DNA of 64,000 nucleotides from Gemmatimonadota bacterium (lineage in GTDB: Bacteria > Gemmatimonadota > Gemmatimonadetes > Gemmatimonadales > Gemmatimonadaceae), in NCBI GenBank assembly GCA_027307165.1, contig DAHUXM010000025.1:103735-167734 (forward strand). Direction: 5' to 3'. The notes beneath the pieces are model-generated. The model did no database searches and had not been told where the DNA came from. It saw only the letters and a program-made list of their open reading frames with translations. Positions within the stretch are counted from its first letter, which is position 1, and each line of letters begins with the position of its first letter. The position numbers and the translations under genes were made by a program. Positions 53,341 to 62,825 of this stretch are shown in pieces.

Positions 53341-54756
53341 CTAGGCCTGATTCTGTTTACAGGATCCGGCTACGTACTTTGGATTGTTCTGCTCGGCCAA
53401 TGGAACCGGCGAGTTCACGTCGGTACCATAGGTACCACCCTTAGGGTATGCGCCAGTTGGAAAGACCGACTCCGGTCCATAATTGTACTGCCGAATCAAC
53501 CGGCGAAGATCGCCGAGTCGGTGTGATGTAAGGAAAAGCCAGTAAGCTCTCTCCTTGAAGAGCTGTGCCAGCTGCGCCGATGGAGTCGACTGCAGCGCGA
53601 GGGGCGGCAACGAACCAGCCGGATAGCCGCGCAGAGCGAGTAATGCAGAGTTGCCGCGCAGCCCATTCAGTATCGAGAGGGCGCCACTCGCGTCGCCGCC
53701 GTTCAGCGCAGCTTCGGCTTCGATCAAACGAGCTTCGACACCGTCGGCGATCACGCTGGAAGAAGTACGAAGTGGATACTTGGTCTGGATGAACTGCACA
53801 GTCGCTCCGTCAAAACCAAGATGAGAGCCGCCGCGTACGCTGTCCGCCACTCGCGGATCGGCGATGCCACTCGTCCGCGCAAGATTGCCCTCACTCGCGT
53901 ACGGGAGCCCATTGGTACCCTTGGTGTCCGCTTCGCCATATCGTGCAACGTTGACGGTCAACAACCATGTTCCGTTATTCTGGAACGTTGTCGTCTGCGA
54001 GTGGGCATAGAGATATTGGAACGTTGTCGAGACGCCGGCGACAGCAGCAGCCGCGCCGGTGAAATCGCCGCCGTCCAGTTTGGCACGGCCAAGTCCCACC
54101 TGCGCCAATGACTTGACTGTAGAGGTAAGCGACGATCCACCGTTGTTCAACGCCTGCGTGAACTTGGAAGTGGCACTGTCGAGTAATTGATTCGTTGTCA
54201 GGCCAGCGCCGAAAGTGAACGTCCCGTCCGCGTTTTGAACGCTCGTGGGTACGGAGCCGCAATAGTTCTCCGCGAACAGCACATACACCATACCGTCCAG
54301 GGCGAGCGCCTCGGCATAGCCAGCGCTATCGGATTTGGACTTGGCGAACTGCTTATATGCAGCGACCGCGCGGTCGGCTGCCGCGCGCGCCTGATTCAAA
54401 TCCAGGAACACAGGTCCGAGACTTGTATTCGACAGCGTCTGTGCACGCTGGTCGAATTCGATGCGAGTCGGGAATGTTTCCGTATTGATGAGCTCGTCGG
54501 ATAGTGATCCCGATAGCTGAACCTGTTCCACGTCCCCATTCTGGCCGTCGAACGCGTTGCCGAAGCTACCGAGCGCACCCGCGAACAGCGCGGGAATTGC
54601 CGTGACGCCCGTGATCGAGCTGGGACGGGCGACGTCGGGATCGGTAACCTGAAGGATCTTGTTTGTATCACAGGCAAAAAGTGTGATTACCAGAGCGAGA
54701 GCCGTGAGTCGGGCTGGCCGACCCGTGATTCCACGCAAGACTGATCGTGTGTGCAT
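53341..54756 (-). CDS. SusD/RagB-family outer-membrane lipoprotein (pair 4)
   Basis: This 471-aa protein has a lipoprotein signal (LTALALVITLFAC) and SusD features: ILQVTDPDVARPSSI, FLDLNQARAAADRAVAAYKQFA, YAEALALDGMVYVLFAENYCG and a C-terminal YWLFLTSHRLGDLRRLIRQYNYG segment typical of RagB/SusD. I chose ATG 54756, 28 bp after the susC4 stop; ATG 54798 would overlap susC4. Surrounding peptidases suggest a peptide ligand, as for RagB, but this is inference. Confidence 0.9.
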   Translation of the reverse strand: MHTRSVLRGITGRPARLTALALVITLFACDTNKILQVTDPDVARPSSITGVTAIPALFAGALGSFGNAFDGQNGDVEQVQLSGSLSDELINTETFPTRIEFDQRAQTLSNTSLGPVFLDLNQARAAADRAVAAYKQFAKSKSDSAGYAEALALDGMVYVLFAENYCGSVPTSVQNADGTFTFGAGLTTNQLLDSATSKFTQALNNGGSSLTSTVKSLAQVGLGRAKLDGGDFTGAAAAVAGVSTTFQYLYAHSQTTTFQNNGTWLLTVNVARYGEADTKGTNGLPYASEGNLARTSGIADPRVADSVRGGSHLGFDGATVQFIQTKYPLRTSSSVIADGVEARLIEAEAALNGGDASGALSILNGLRGNSALLALRGYPAGSLPPLALQSTPSAQLAQLFKERAYWLFLTSHRLGDLRRLIRQYNYGPESVFPTGAYPKGGTYGTDVNSPVPLAEQNNPKYVAGSCKQNQA

Positions 54757-54784
54757 GTGCTGTCTCGGTGAGGGGGTCGTTGAG

Positions 54785-57700
54785 CTAGTAGTTGACATTG
54801 ACGCGCGCGGTCCAGGTACGTGAAGGTGGGAGCGTCAGGAAATCTGACGTTGAGAAATTGGCTCCTGCAGTGGAATTCAGCTCTGGGTCAAAGCCCTTGT
54901 AGTTGGTCCAGGTATGCAAATTCCGTCCGGCGATCGTGAGATCCAGTCCGCGTGCATGGAACGCTGTCGCGAGGCGACTCGACGCGACGAATGTTACCGA
55001 CAATTCACGTAGCTTCGTGAACGATGCATCCTCGACATACCCGGCGTCAGTACCGAGGCCTACTGCGGCGATATCAGCGGCCTGATCCGCGAGTGACGTG
55101 GTCTTGACGTACGAGGCCGCACAAGTACCCAAGGCACAGCGGAACCGTTCCGTACTGTTTAGCAGTTTGTAGCCACCCTTATGATCGATTAGCGCCGAGA
55201 ACTTGAGCCAGCCGAACAGTGTCAGGTTTGGCGTTATCGCGTAATTCGTCTTCGGAAAGATGTTGCCAAGATAGACGGCAGTGTCGCCGACTACTATCTC
55301 TGAGCGCGAGATAATTCCATCGCCATTGGCGTCCTTGAAGGAGATCGGACGCAGGAAATACGACCCGAGCGCGTAACCAACACGGTGTTGCTGTGCGCTG
55401 TTGACAATGATGGGTGGAACTGGGCCTCCTGATGGCAGGAAGCCAAGCGTCAGCAGCTTGTTCGCATTTGTCGACGCCGTCAGCGTCACATCGAACTGCG
55501 CCTTGCTCGCATCAACTACCTTTGCGTTGGCCTGGTACTCCCAACCGGTGTTGAGAACAGCGCCGAGATTCTCGAACTGACTTGCTGTGAGTCCAAGGGA
55601 CGGCGCCAGCGGAACGTTCACGAGCAGGTCATCGGTGCGTTTATGGTAGTGCGTGACTTCTAGGCCGAGCCTCTGACCAAGGAAGCCAGCATCGAAACCG
55701 AACTCTGTTTCAGTCGAGCGCTCCGGCCGGAGATTTGGATTGCCTGTGCCGCCGACCAGAATACCCGGCGCGTCAGACCCGTTAACAGTGACCGTCTGCT
55801 CGTTGTAGAATGTGATCGCATCACGGAAGTTCGGACGTTGACCCGAGCGCCCGTTCGCCGCGCGAAGACGTAGAGAGTTGAACAGATTCGACTTCGGGAA
55901 CCATGATTGCTCGTCAACCACCCATGAGAGGCTTACGGCTGGATATGTAATGCTGCCAAAGTTTTGGCCGAAGGCGCTGTTCTGATCTGTTCTAAGCGTG
56001 CCGGTGAGAAACAGTCGGTCCGCATACGCGAGTTCCTCGCTGACCAGGCCGCCGATAGTCTTGTTGTCGGTGTTTGTCTGTGCGACGGCGAAACGCGAGC
56101 TTGTACCGCTCAGCGAGCCCGTGCCTGCAAGGAGACCGGCGCCGAATGCGCGCGTGGCCCGGATCATTTCCTTGCTGAACTGCACTCCTGCGCTCGACGT
56201 CGCCTTCAGACGCTCCGTGGGAGACCAACTTGCGGAGAGTGTACCATTCGCCGTGTAATCGTATATCCCGTACGGGTTCGAGTTCACCGACCCTTGTGGA
56301 TTTGAACCGAACGTTACCTTGTTCGGCGGAATGACCTGACTGTCGTAGCGATTGGTGTAGTCCAGTCCGAACACACCGGTCGCGGTCAACCATGACAGTG
56401 GCTGATAGGTGGAGTTCAATGTCTGCTGGAAACGCTGCACGTCCTGCCGTGTGTCGATCGCGTAGATCGCCTGCGGTACCTGACCACTCAAATAGCCGTC
56501 CCCCGCAGCACCGGAAAATGCGCTCCCCAGGAGGGCACCGCCGATGACTCCGAGGACATTGTTGTCATTCTGCGGCAGTCGAAGGTGATCCGCCAGATAA
56601 CTCGAGCCAACCTGCACGTTGAATTTCGGCGTCAGGACTGCGTTCAGGTTTGCGCGGCCACCTGCACGCTGATCCTGACTGACTGCGAATACTCCCTGTT
56701 GCTTGTCAAAATTGCCGGACAGGTAATAGTTGACCGCGTCGTTTCCGCCGTTGACGCTCAGCCCGTACGATCCGCGATGGCCGTGTATGAGCGCTTTCGA
56801 CGCGGCAAGTGGACTGAACGACACAAGGGAATCAGCATTGGGTGTGCACAGGCCCCGGGTCTGGTTATCCAGGGTGCACGATGTGGTGCGCTTGCCGGAA
56901 GTGGTAGTTCCGACCTGCGCGAAGTTGGCCGGAAAGGCCGTAACATCCTGAATTGTTCCGCCTTCGGCATAGCCGGTCCAACGCGCCTTGCTGTTGGAGC
57001 CATGTTTCGTCGTGATCTGAATAACTCCATTCGCCGCCGCAGTACCGTACTGGGCGGCCGCCGCGGGACCTTTCAATACGACGATGTCAGCGATGTCTTC
57101 GGGATTGATGTCGTTGAAGCGCGAAGGAACCTGACCGCCGACGCCAATGCTCGTGGAGCCACTGGTGTTGTTACCCGCGAAATCATTGTTAAACCTGATG
57201 CCGTCAACGATGATCAGCGGCTCGTTGTTCAGCGAGATCGAGTTGGCTCCGCGAATGCGTATTCGCGACCCTGATCCGATAGTGCCGCCGGTGGTTGCAA
57301 CGTCCACGCCGGCTATCTTTCCTGTCAGCAACTGGCTGGGACTCTGCGCCGTGGCCAGTTCCACGGGTTTCGGCTGCAGCGTGGCGACAGCGGTGCCCTG
57401 CTCTTTCTTCCGCTGCGTCTCACCTGTGGCAGTTGTAACGACTTCTTCGAGGCTGATCGCCACCGGCGACAGTGTAAAGTCGACGTTGGCGGAGCCCCCG
57501 TCTGCGAGCGTGACCGGTCGCGTCGACGCTGCAAACCCGATTCGCAGTGCGCGCAGCTGGTACTGGCCACCTTTAAGCACGGTGATCCTGAACTTGCCGT
57601 TTGCGTCGGCCTGCGTCGCGCGCTGCGAGCCTACGATCTGGATCCGCACCGATGGGATTGGTGCATGCGAAGATGCGTCCACCACGCTGCCGGTGATTGT

Positions 57701-57787
57701 ACCGGCCTGTTGCGCCAACGCTATTACCGGCGCGATGCACAGCGCCCCAATAGTCGTTAGAACTCGGTTGATATAACGATTCTTCAT
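54785..57787 (-). CDS. SusC/RagA-family TonB-linked outer-membrane receptor (pair 4)
   Basis: This 1000-aa receptor has a signal peptide (TTIGALCIAPVIALAQQ), a CarboxypepD_reg-like domain (ITGSVVDASSHAPIPSVRI), the linker LEEVVTTATGE, a plug (DIADIVVLKGPAAAAQYGTA; NGVIQITTKHG) and a barrel ending ARVNVNY with C-terminal Tyr. It is divergent from a large zinc metalloprotease gene. A leader hairpin lies 72-100 bp upstream. Confidence 0.93.
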   Translation of the reverse strand: MKNRYINRVLTTIGALCIAPVIALAQQAGTITGSVVDASSHAPIPSVRIQIVGSQRATQADANGKFRITVLKGGQYQLRALRIGFAASTRPVTLADGGSANVDFTLSPVAISLEEVVTTATGETQRKKEQGTAVATLQPKPVELATAQSPSQLLTGKIAGVDVATTGGTIGSGSRIRIRGANSISLNNEPLIIVDGIRFNNDFAGNNTSGSTSIGVGGQVPSRFNDINPEDIADIVVLKGPAAAAQYGTAAANGVIQITTKHGSNSKARWTGYAEGGTIQDVTAFPANFAQVGTTTSGKRTTSCTLDNQTRGLCTPNADSLVSFSPLAASKALIHGHRGSYGLSVNGGNDAVNYYLSGNFDKQQGVFAVSQDQRAGGRANLNAVLTPKFNVQVGSSYLADHLRLPQNDNNVLGVIGGALLGSAFSGAAGDGYLSGQVPQAIYAIDTRQDVQRFQQTLNSTYQPLSWLTATGVFGLDYTNRYDSQVIPPNKVTFGSNPQGSVNSNPYGIYDYTANGTLSASWSPTERLKATSSAGVQFSKEMIRATRAFGAGLLAGTGSLSGTSSRFAVAQTNTDNKTIGGLVSEELAYADRLFLTGTLRTDQNSAFGQNFGSITYPAVSLSWVVDEQSWFPKSNLFNSLRLRAANGRSGQRPNFRDAITFYNEQTVTVNGSDAPGILVGGTGNPNLRPERSTETEFGFDAGFLGQRLGLEVTHYHKRTDDLLVNVPLAPSLGLTASQFENLGAVLNTGWEYQANAKVVDASKAQFDVTLTASTNANKLLTLGFLPSGGPVPPIIVNSAQQHRVGYALGSYFLRPISFKDANGDGIISRSEIVVGDTAVYLGNIFPKTNYAITPNLTLFGWLKFSALIDHKGGYKLLNSTERFRCALGTCAASYVKTTSLADQAADIAAVGLGTDAGYVEDASFTKLRELSVTFVASSRLATAFHARGLDLTIAGRNLHTWTNYKGFDPELNSTAGANFSTSDFLTLPPSRTWTARVNVNY

Positions 57788-58128
57788 AGCGTCTTGCGAG
57801 CTCCTAGCTGAGGTGAGTTGCTAGGCGGGCTCCGGCCTTATCCAAACGCCGGGCGCGTCCGGGTGAGCAGACGAAGCGCTCACCCGGCGTTGCGGCTGGT
57901 CCCAACGCAGTGCCGCGCCTGGGCGCAGCGTACGTCGGTAGCAGACCCGCTCAAGGGTGAGGCTAACCTACGCATGCGTTTTCGCGGCGAACCACGGCTT
58001 TCGGCGAACGGCTGATTGAATAGGGTCAAAAGCCTTCGGGCGCCGGCAAAAATCGCCGCGAACGAACGCACCGAAGAGAGCGTATGTTTTTGGGCGACTC
58101 CGCCAATCAACATCTCACACCGACTGGA
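57788..58128. other. Divergent intergenic region susC4/metalloprotease
   Basis: It holds the susC4 leader hairpin (57859-57887). No gene is supported and no confident promoter pair was found. Confidence 0.45.
57859..57887 (-). promoter_or_regulatory. Leader hairpin upstream of susC4
   Basis: CCGGGTGAGC (57859-57868) pairs with GCTCACCCGG (57878-57887) over a 9-nt loop, 72 bp before the susC4 start. It could affect leader RNA or be an operator. Confidence 0.45.
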
Positions 58129-60690
58129 ATGACCAACAGGCTGATCATCACTCTGGGTACCGCAGTGCTCACAGTTGGATGCGCGCACAACGCGGCGCCG
58201 CCAGCTCCGACGCCATCACCGGTGAGAGCTGGCGCAGCCGCCGGCGCAGCTGCCGGCGCGAACGCGGAGGTCGCAGGCGCACCCCGCGATTCAACACCAC
58301 GAATCACACCAGGCGCTGCTCCGAGACCACGCCCGTACAACCGGGTTATCACATCCGAGGCGAAGACACGACGCGGTCTCTTCATCGTGCACCGCGTGGG
58401 CGACAAGCTTTACTTCGAAATACCACGCAACGAGCTCGGCAAGGACATGCTGCTCGTGGGTCGCTATGCACGCGCCGCGGCCGAGAATCCGAATGCGCCC
58501 GGAGGTGGCTTCGGCGACTACGGGGGCGACGAATTCGGCGAGCGTACACTGCGGTGGGATCGCGAAGGCGATCGCATAATCCTCCGCTCCCCATCTTTCG
58601 CCATTACTGCGGACTCGTCGCTGGCGGTGTATCGCGCGGTTCAGAATTCCAACTACTCTCCGATCGTCGCGATCTTCAATGTCGAGGCATATGGCCGCGA
58701 CAGCGCGGCGGTGATCGACGTAACTCGGCTCTATACAACGGCAGTACCTGAGTTCGCTGCCATACGTGGAACCATCGACGAGCGCCGCTCATTTGTCGAG
58801 AGCGCGATCGCATTCCCCGATAACGTCGAGGTCGAAGCAACCGAGACCGGCGTACCGGCACCAGCGCCGGCGCGGCCGGGAACACCACCCGCGCCCGCGA
58901 CGCCACGGGAACTGCAGACCGCACAGAGCGTCCTCGCCCACTGGAGTCTGGTGCGCCTGCCGGAGATTCCGATGATGCCGCGCAGATTCGACGAGCGCGT
59001 CGGGTTCTTCTCGGTGCGGAACGTGAACTTCGGCATCGAGCAGCGCGCGGCACAGCGTCAGTTCATTACACGCTATCGTCTCGTCAAGAAGGATCCGAGT
59101 GCGGCGCTCTCGGAGCCGGTCAAGCCGATCATCTATTACGTGGACCCCGCGACGCCGGATCAGTGGAAGCCGTGGATCCGCAAGGCGATCACCGATTGGC
59201 AGCCCGCATTCGAAGCCGCCGGTTTCAAGAACGCGATCATAGCAATGGACCCGCCGACCAATGACCCCGACTGGTCACCCGATGACATACGTCACACGAT
59301 GATCCGCTGGCTGCCGTCCACGGTCGAGAATGCCGTTGGCCCGCACGTCAGCGATCCGCGCACGGGTGAGATATTGAATGGCTCCGTGCGCATCTTCCAG
59401 AACGTGCTCAACCTTCAGCGCGACTGGTACTTCACTCAGGCCGCGCAGGTGGATCCGCGCGCGCGCAGCTTCCCGATGCCGGATTCGCTGATGGGCAGAT
59501 TGCTGGAGTTCGTCGTCGCACACGAGATCGGTCACACGATCGGCTTGCGGCACGACCAGCTCGGAAGCTCGACGTATCCCGCGGACAGCGTCCGAAGTGC
59601 GACGTGGGTGCACAAGATGGGACACTCGCCGTCGATCATGGACTATTCGCGCTTCAACTACGTGGCGCAGCCGGAAGATCACATTCCGCTGGAAGACATC
59701 ATCCCGCGCATCGGTCCATATGACAAGTACGCGATCATGTGGGGCTACAAGCCGATTCCGTCCGCGACGACCACGGACGCCGAGCGACCCACGCTGGATC
59801 AGTGGGCACGCATGCAGGACAGCATCCCGTGGTATCGTTTTTCCGAGAACAACGAAGCAGGCGGCTTCGGCACTCTTACAGAAGCCGTCGGTGACGCGGA
59901 TCCGGTCAAGTCCACGGGCTACGGCTTCAAGAACCTGGAACGTGTCGTCGGCTACATAAACGGCGCAGCGACCGAGCAAGGCGAGGATAACAGCGATCTG
60001 CGCGAGATATACGACCGCACTGTCAACCAGTGGGCAACGGAAGCCAACCACGTAACGACCGTCGTTGGGGGCGCGGAAGTGCAGTACAAGTCCGGAAGTC
60101 AGCCGGGTGCCGTCTACACTCCACTGTCACGTGCTCGGCAGGCCGACGCGATTCGCTTTCTGAACGACAACGTGTTCAAGACGCCGAACTTCCTGATCCG
60201 GCCGGACATCGCCCGCAGAATCGAAGCCGATGGCATGATCAGACGCATCGACAACGCGCAGGGACGGATTCTCACCAGCCTCCTGGATGATCAGCGAATG
60301 AACCGCCTGCTCGGCGACGAGGCACTCGCCACGAACAAGCGCGATACGTACACGCTCGTGAACATGCTGGACGACATGCGACACGGAATCTGGAGCGAGC
60401 TGGCATCGTCGCACGTCGCGATCGATCCGTACCGGCGCGCGTTGCAGAATACGTATCTCACGCAGATCGATCGCAAGCTGAACGGGCCGGCAACTACCGC
60501 GGCGCGCGCAGGCTTCGGTCCACCGCAGCCACCGCTATCGGACGATGCAAAGTCCGCACTTCGCGGCGAGCTCGTCTCGCTTACCGCCGACATCAAGCGT
60601 GCGAGTGGGACTGCGGCGGACCGGGAGACACAGCTTCACCTCGCCGACGCGGAACATCGCATCGGGGAGATCCTGAACCCCAAGAAGTAG
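58129..60690 (+). CDS. Large exported zinc-dependent metalloprotease (DUF5117/DUF5118 type)
   Basis: This 853-aa protein has a lipoprotein-like signal ([12 protein letters not shown]), a Pro/Ala linker and a large N-terminal domain ([40 protein letters not shown]). The catalytic domain has [13 protein letters not shown] at residues 465-477, the metzincin HExxHxxGxxH pattern, and a Met-turn [13 protein letters not shown]. The layout is that of the zinc-dependent metalloproteases common in Bacteroidota and relatives. ATG 58129 was chosen at the signal peptide; ATG 58084 is possible. It is divergent from susC4. Confidence 0.88.
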   Translation: MTNRLIITLGTAVLTVGCAHNAAPPAPTPSPVRAGAAAGAAAGANAEVAGAPRDSTPRITPGAAPRPRPYNRVITSEAKTRRGLFIVHRVGDKLYFEIPRNELGKDMLLVGRYARAAAENPNAPGGGFGDYGGDEFGERTLRWDREGDRIILRSPSFAITADSSLAVYRAVQNSNYSPIVAIFNVEAYGRDSAAVIDVTRLYTTAVPEFAAIRGTIDERRSFVESAIAFPDNVEVEATETGVPAPAPARPGTPPAPATPRELQTAQSVLAHWSLVRLPEIPMMPRRFDERVGFFSVRNVNFGIEQRAAQRQFITRYRLVKKDPSAALSEPVKPIIYYVDPATPDQWKPWIRKAITDWQPAFEAAGFKNAIIAMDPPTNDPDWSPDDIRHTMIRWLPSTVENAVGPHVSDPRTGEILNGSVRIFQNVLNLQRDWYFTQAAQVDPRARSFPMPDSLMGRLLEFVVAHEIGHTIGLRHDQLGSSTYPADSVRSATWVHKMGHSPSIMDYSRFNYVAQPEDHIPLEDIIPRIGPYDKYAIMWGYKPIPSATTTDAERPTLDQWARMQDSIPWYRFSENNEAGGFGTLTEAVGDADPVKSTGYGFKNLERVVGYINGAATEQGEDNSDLREIYDRTVNQWATEANHVTTVVGGAEVQYKSGSQPGAVYTPLSRARQADAIRFLNDNVFKTPNFLIRPDIARRIEADGMIRRIDNAQGRILTSLLDDQRMNRLLGDEALATNKRDTYTLVNMLDDMRHGIWSELASSHVAIDPYRRALQNTYLTQIDRKLNGPATTAARAGFGPPQPPLSDDAKSALRGELVSLTADIKRASGTAADRETQLHLADAEHRIGEILNPKK

Positions 60691-60717
60691 GAAGTAGATA
60701 GGGATTTCCAGACGGCC

Positions 60718-60819
60718 GTCATTCCCGCGAAAGCGGGAATCCATCTGTTGCCGATCAGCGTTGTGCCAGCATCGCACTTCAAGATCGATAACGTGGATTC
60801 CCGCTTTCGCGGGAATGAC
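60718..60819. repeat. REPIN/MITE-like 102-bp element, copy 3
   Basis: Same length and ends as at 2351 and 32879, with a conserved interior. A partial extra arm (60830-60846) follows with a short duplication of CGAGTCGGG. It lies in the gap between two convergent genes. Confidence 0.85.
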
Positions 60820-60876
60820 GAGTCGGGGAGCTTTCGCGGGAATGACGAGTCGGGAAGCTTCCGCAGGTAATTACGA

Positions 60877-61485
60877 CTAGGCCAGCACCCTGCGCCGCGC
60901 TGGGCGGGGTTGCTTCGGCCTGTGGACACGCGGCGCCGGCTGCCTTAATGCGAAGCGCGCGCGCAATACCGTGGCGATCACGACCACGAGAATACACAGC
61001 TCCACATACACCTTCTCCGCGTCCAGCGGATCGAGCGGCGCGTCCTTCAACGTGGGATCGGTCAGGATTGCGTGAAACGCGTACAGTACGAACAGCGCGT
61101 ACGTCGCGTAATGCACCCGCTTCCACCAGAACCGGCCAATGTCGAACCGGAAGTACGATGTGATCACGACGAACGCCAGCAGATAAAGAGCCCCCGCGCC
61201 GAGCGTGTTGATCCAGGGCTGCTTCGGGGCATTTATCGGATAGACGATGTCGATCAGATGAAACTTCGCCGTCGACGACAACAGAATTATCAGTGGATGA
61301 ATTGCACTCGCCGCCAGCGCGAGGTATCCCGTCCAGTTGTGCAGCTTGAGCGTGTTGACGCGCCGGTGCGGCCAGCTGCGCACTGGATTGTACTTGATCG
61401 ACATCAACATCCCGAGCAGAATGTTGACCGTCAGAAGCGTTATCGCTACAATGGCGACATCGCCCGAAATGTCTATCGCATCCAC
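60877..61485 (-). CDS. Ferric-reductase-like transmembrane protein
   Basis: This 202-aa membrane protein has about five hydrophobic helices and a ferric-reductase-like layout with candidate heme His pairs in LHNWTGYLALAASAIHPLII and HYATYALFVLYAFHAIL. No NAD or FAD domain follows, so it may be a cytochrome b-type subunit similar to MsrQ-like proteins. GTG 61485 has GGAG 7 bp upstream. It lies 40 bp downstream of hutI and may share the transcript; no functional link is evident. Confidence 0.75.
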   Translation of the reverse strand: MDAIDISGDVAIVAITLLTVNILLGMLMSIKYNPVRSWPHRRVNTLKLHNWTGYLALAASAIHPLIILLSSTAKFHLIDIVYPINAPKQPWINTLGAGALYLLAFVVITSYFRFDIGRFWWKRVHYATYALFVLYAFHAILTDPTLKDAPLDPLDAEKVYVELCILVVVIATVLRARFALRQPAPRVHRPKQPRPARRRVLA

Positions 61486-61525
61486 CGAATGTCTCCGCCT
61501 TGATTCAATGGTTCGTGGCGCCAGG

Positions 61526-62821
61526 TCACGCCGTGTGCACCGGTTCTCCGCGACACCAGGTCGCAACACAGCGAGCATCGCCGTACCAGTACGGAATCTC
61601 TCGCGCGTCCTCGCATTCCCAGAGGGCGACGTCGGCGCTGAAACCCGATGCGATCTGCCCCGTCGAACCCGCGAGCCCGAGCGCTGCCGCACCATTCACG
61701 GTCGTAGCGAGCAATACTTCCGCAACGCTCATGTGAAGCTGACTCACGCCGATGGTCATTATGAGTGGCAGGTTCGGTGTCGGCGATGTGCCGGGGTTGA
61801 AGTCGGTCGCCAGCGCCACAACGGCACCGGACTCGATCAGAGCACGCGCGGGCGCCTGCCTGGTACGCCCGAGGAAGAACATGGTTCCAGGAAGAAGCGT
61901 CGCGACCGTACTGGAGCTTGCGAGCGCCGCGATCCCAGCCTCCGATATCGCGGCCAGATGGTCGGCAGACGTTGCACCCAGCTCCGCTGCGAGCTCCGCG
62001 CCGCCTGACGGCTCCAGCTCGTCGGCGTGCAACTTCAACGTCAATCCGCGACCGCGCGCTGTTTCCAGGATCGCCCTTGTCTCGTCAAGTGTGAACACTC
62101 CGGGCTCGCAGAATACGTCCGCGAATATCGCCAGTTTCTCCCGCGCAACGGTCGGCAGTTGTTCCGACACCAATTGCTCGATGTATCGACGCCGGCCATC
62201 CGGACCGCTGCGATAATCCTGCGGGATTTCGTGCGCGCCAAGCCACGTCGGCACGACTCGAAGGTTCGCCTCGCTCTGAACACTTGCAATGACACGCAGC
62301 GACTTGAGCTCGTCTTCGATGGACAGCCCGTAACCTGACTTGATCTCGACGGTCGTTGTGCCGTACCGGGCGAGACGCTGCAGCCGCGCCCTCGTCAAGG
62401 CAAGGAGATCGTCCTCGCTACGCAAACGCAGGTCACGTACCGACGAGTGAATCCCGCCTCCCTTCTGAGCGATCTCCATGTAGCCAGCGCCCGCCGCGCG
62501 CAACTCCTGCTCGTCGTACCTCGGCCGGCCGAACACAGCATGCGTGTGCGAATCCACCAATCCGGGTGTCACGACCCGGCCCGCACAGTCTATGTACTCA
62601 CACTGCGCGTGATACTCGGAGTCGCCAGAGCGCTCGATGTTCGCAAGCTCGCGCTCGACGTCGGTCATCGTTCCGACGGCGACTATGAGGCCGTCATCGA
62701 TCCCGACCGCGACCTCCGTTCGTATCCCCGCGTCGGCCATCTCGGCGCCACGCCGTCCGCGCGCGGGTCCGGCGCACGTGACGACCTGCGACGCGTTGTG
62801 AAAGATGATTCGCCGAGTCAC
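61526..62821 (-). CDS. hutI: Imidazolonepropionase
   Basis: This 431-aa metal-dependent amidohydrolase opens imidazolonepropionate to N-formimino-glutamate in histidine degradation. Metal-binding motifs are DSHTHAVFG and LHADEL, with further catalytic segments TVEIKSGYGLS and ATDFNPGTSP. The length is normal. GTG 62821 lies 4 bp after the hutU stop. It converts the product of hutU. Confidence 0.96.
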   Translation of the reverse strand: MTRRIIFHNASQVVTCAGPARGRRGAEMADAGIRTEVAVGIDDGLIVAVGTMTDVERELANIERSGDSEYHAQCEYIDCAGRVVTPGLVDSHTHAVFGRPRYDEQELRAAGAGYMEIAQKGGGIHSSVRDLRLRSEDDLLALTRARLQRLARYGTTTVEIKSGYGLSIEDELKSLRVIASVQSEANLRVVPTWLGAHEIPQDYRSGPDGRRRYIEQLVSEQLPTVAREKLAIFADVFCEPGVFTLDETRAILETARGRGLTLKLHADELEPSGGAELAAELGATSADHLAAISEAGIAALASSSTVATLLPGTMFFLGRTRQAPARALIESGAVVALATDFNPGTSPTPNLPLIMTIGVSQLHMSVAEVLLATTVNGAAALGLAGSTGQIASGFSADVALWECEDAREIPYWYGDARCVATWCRGEPVHTA

Positions 62822-62825
62822 ACTA

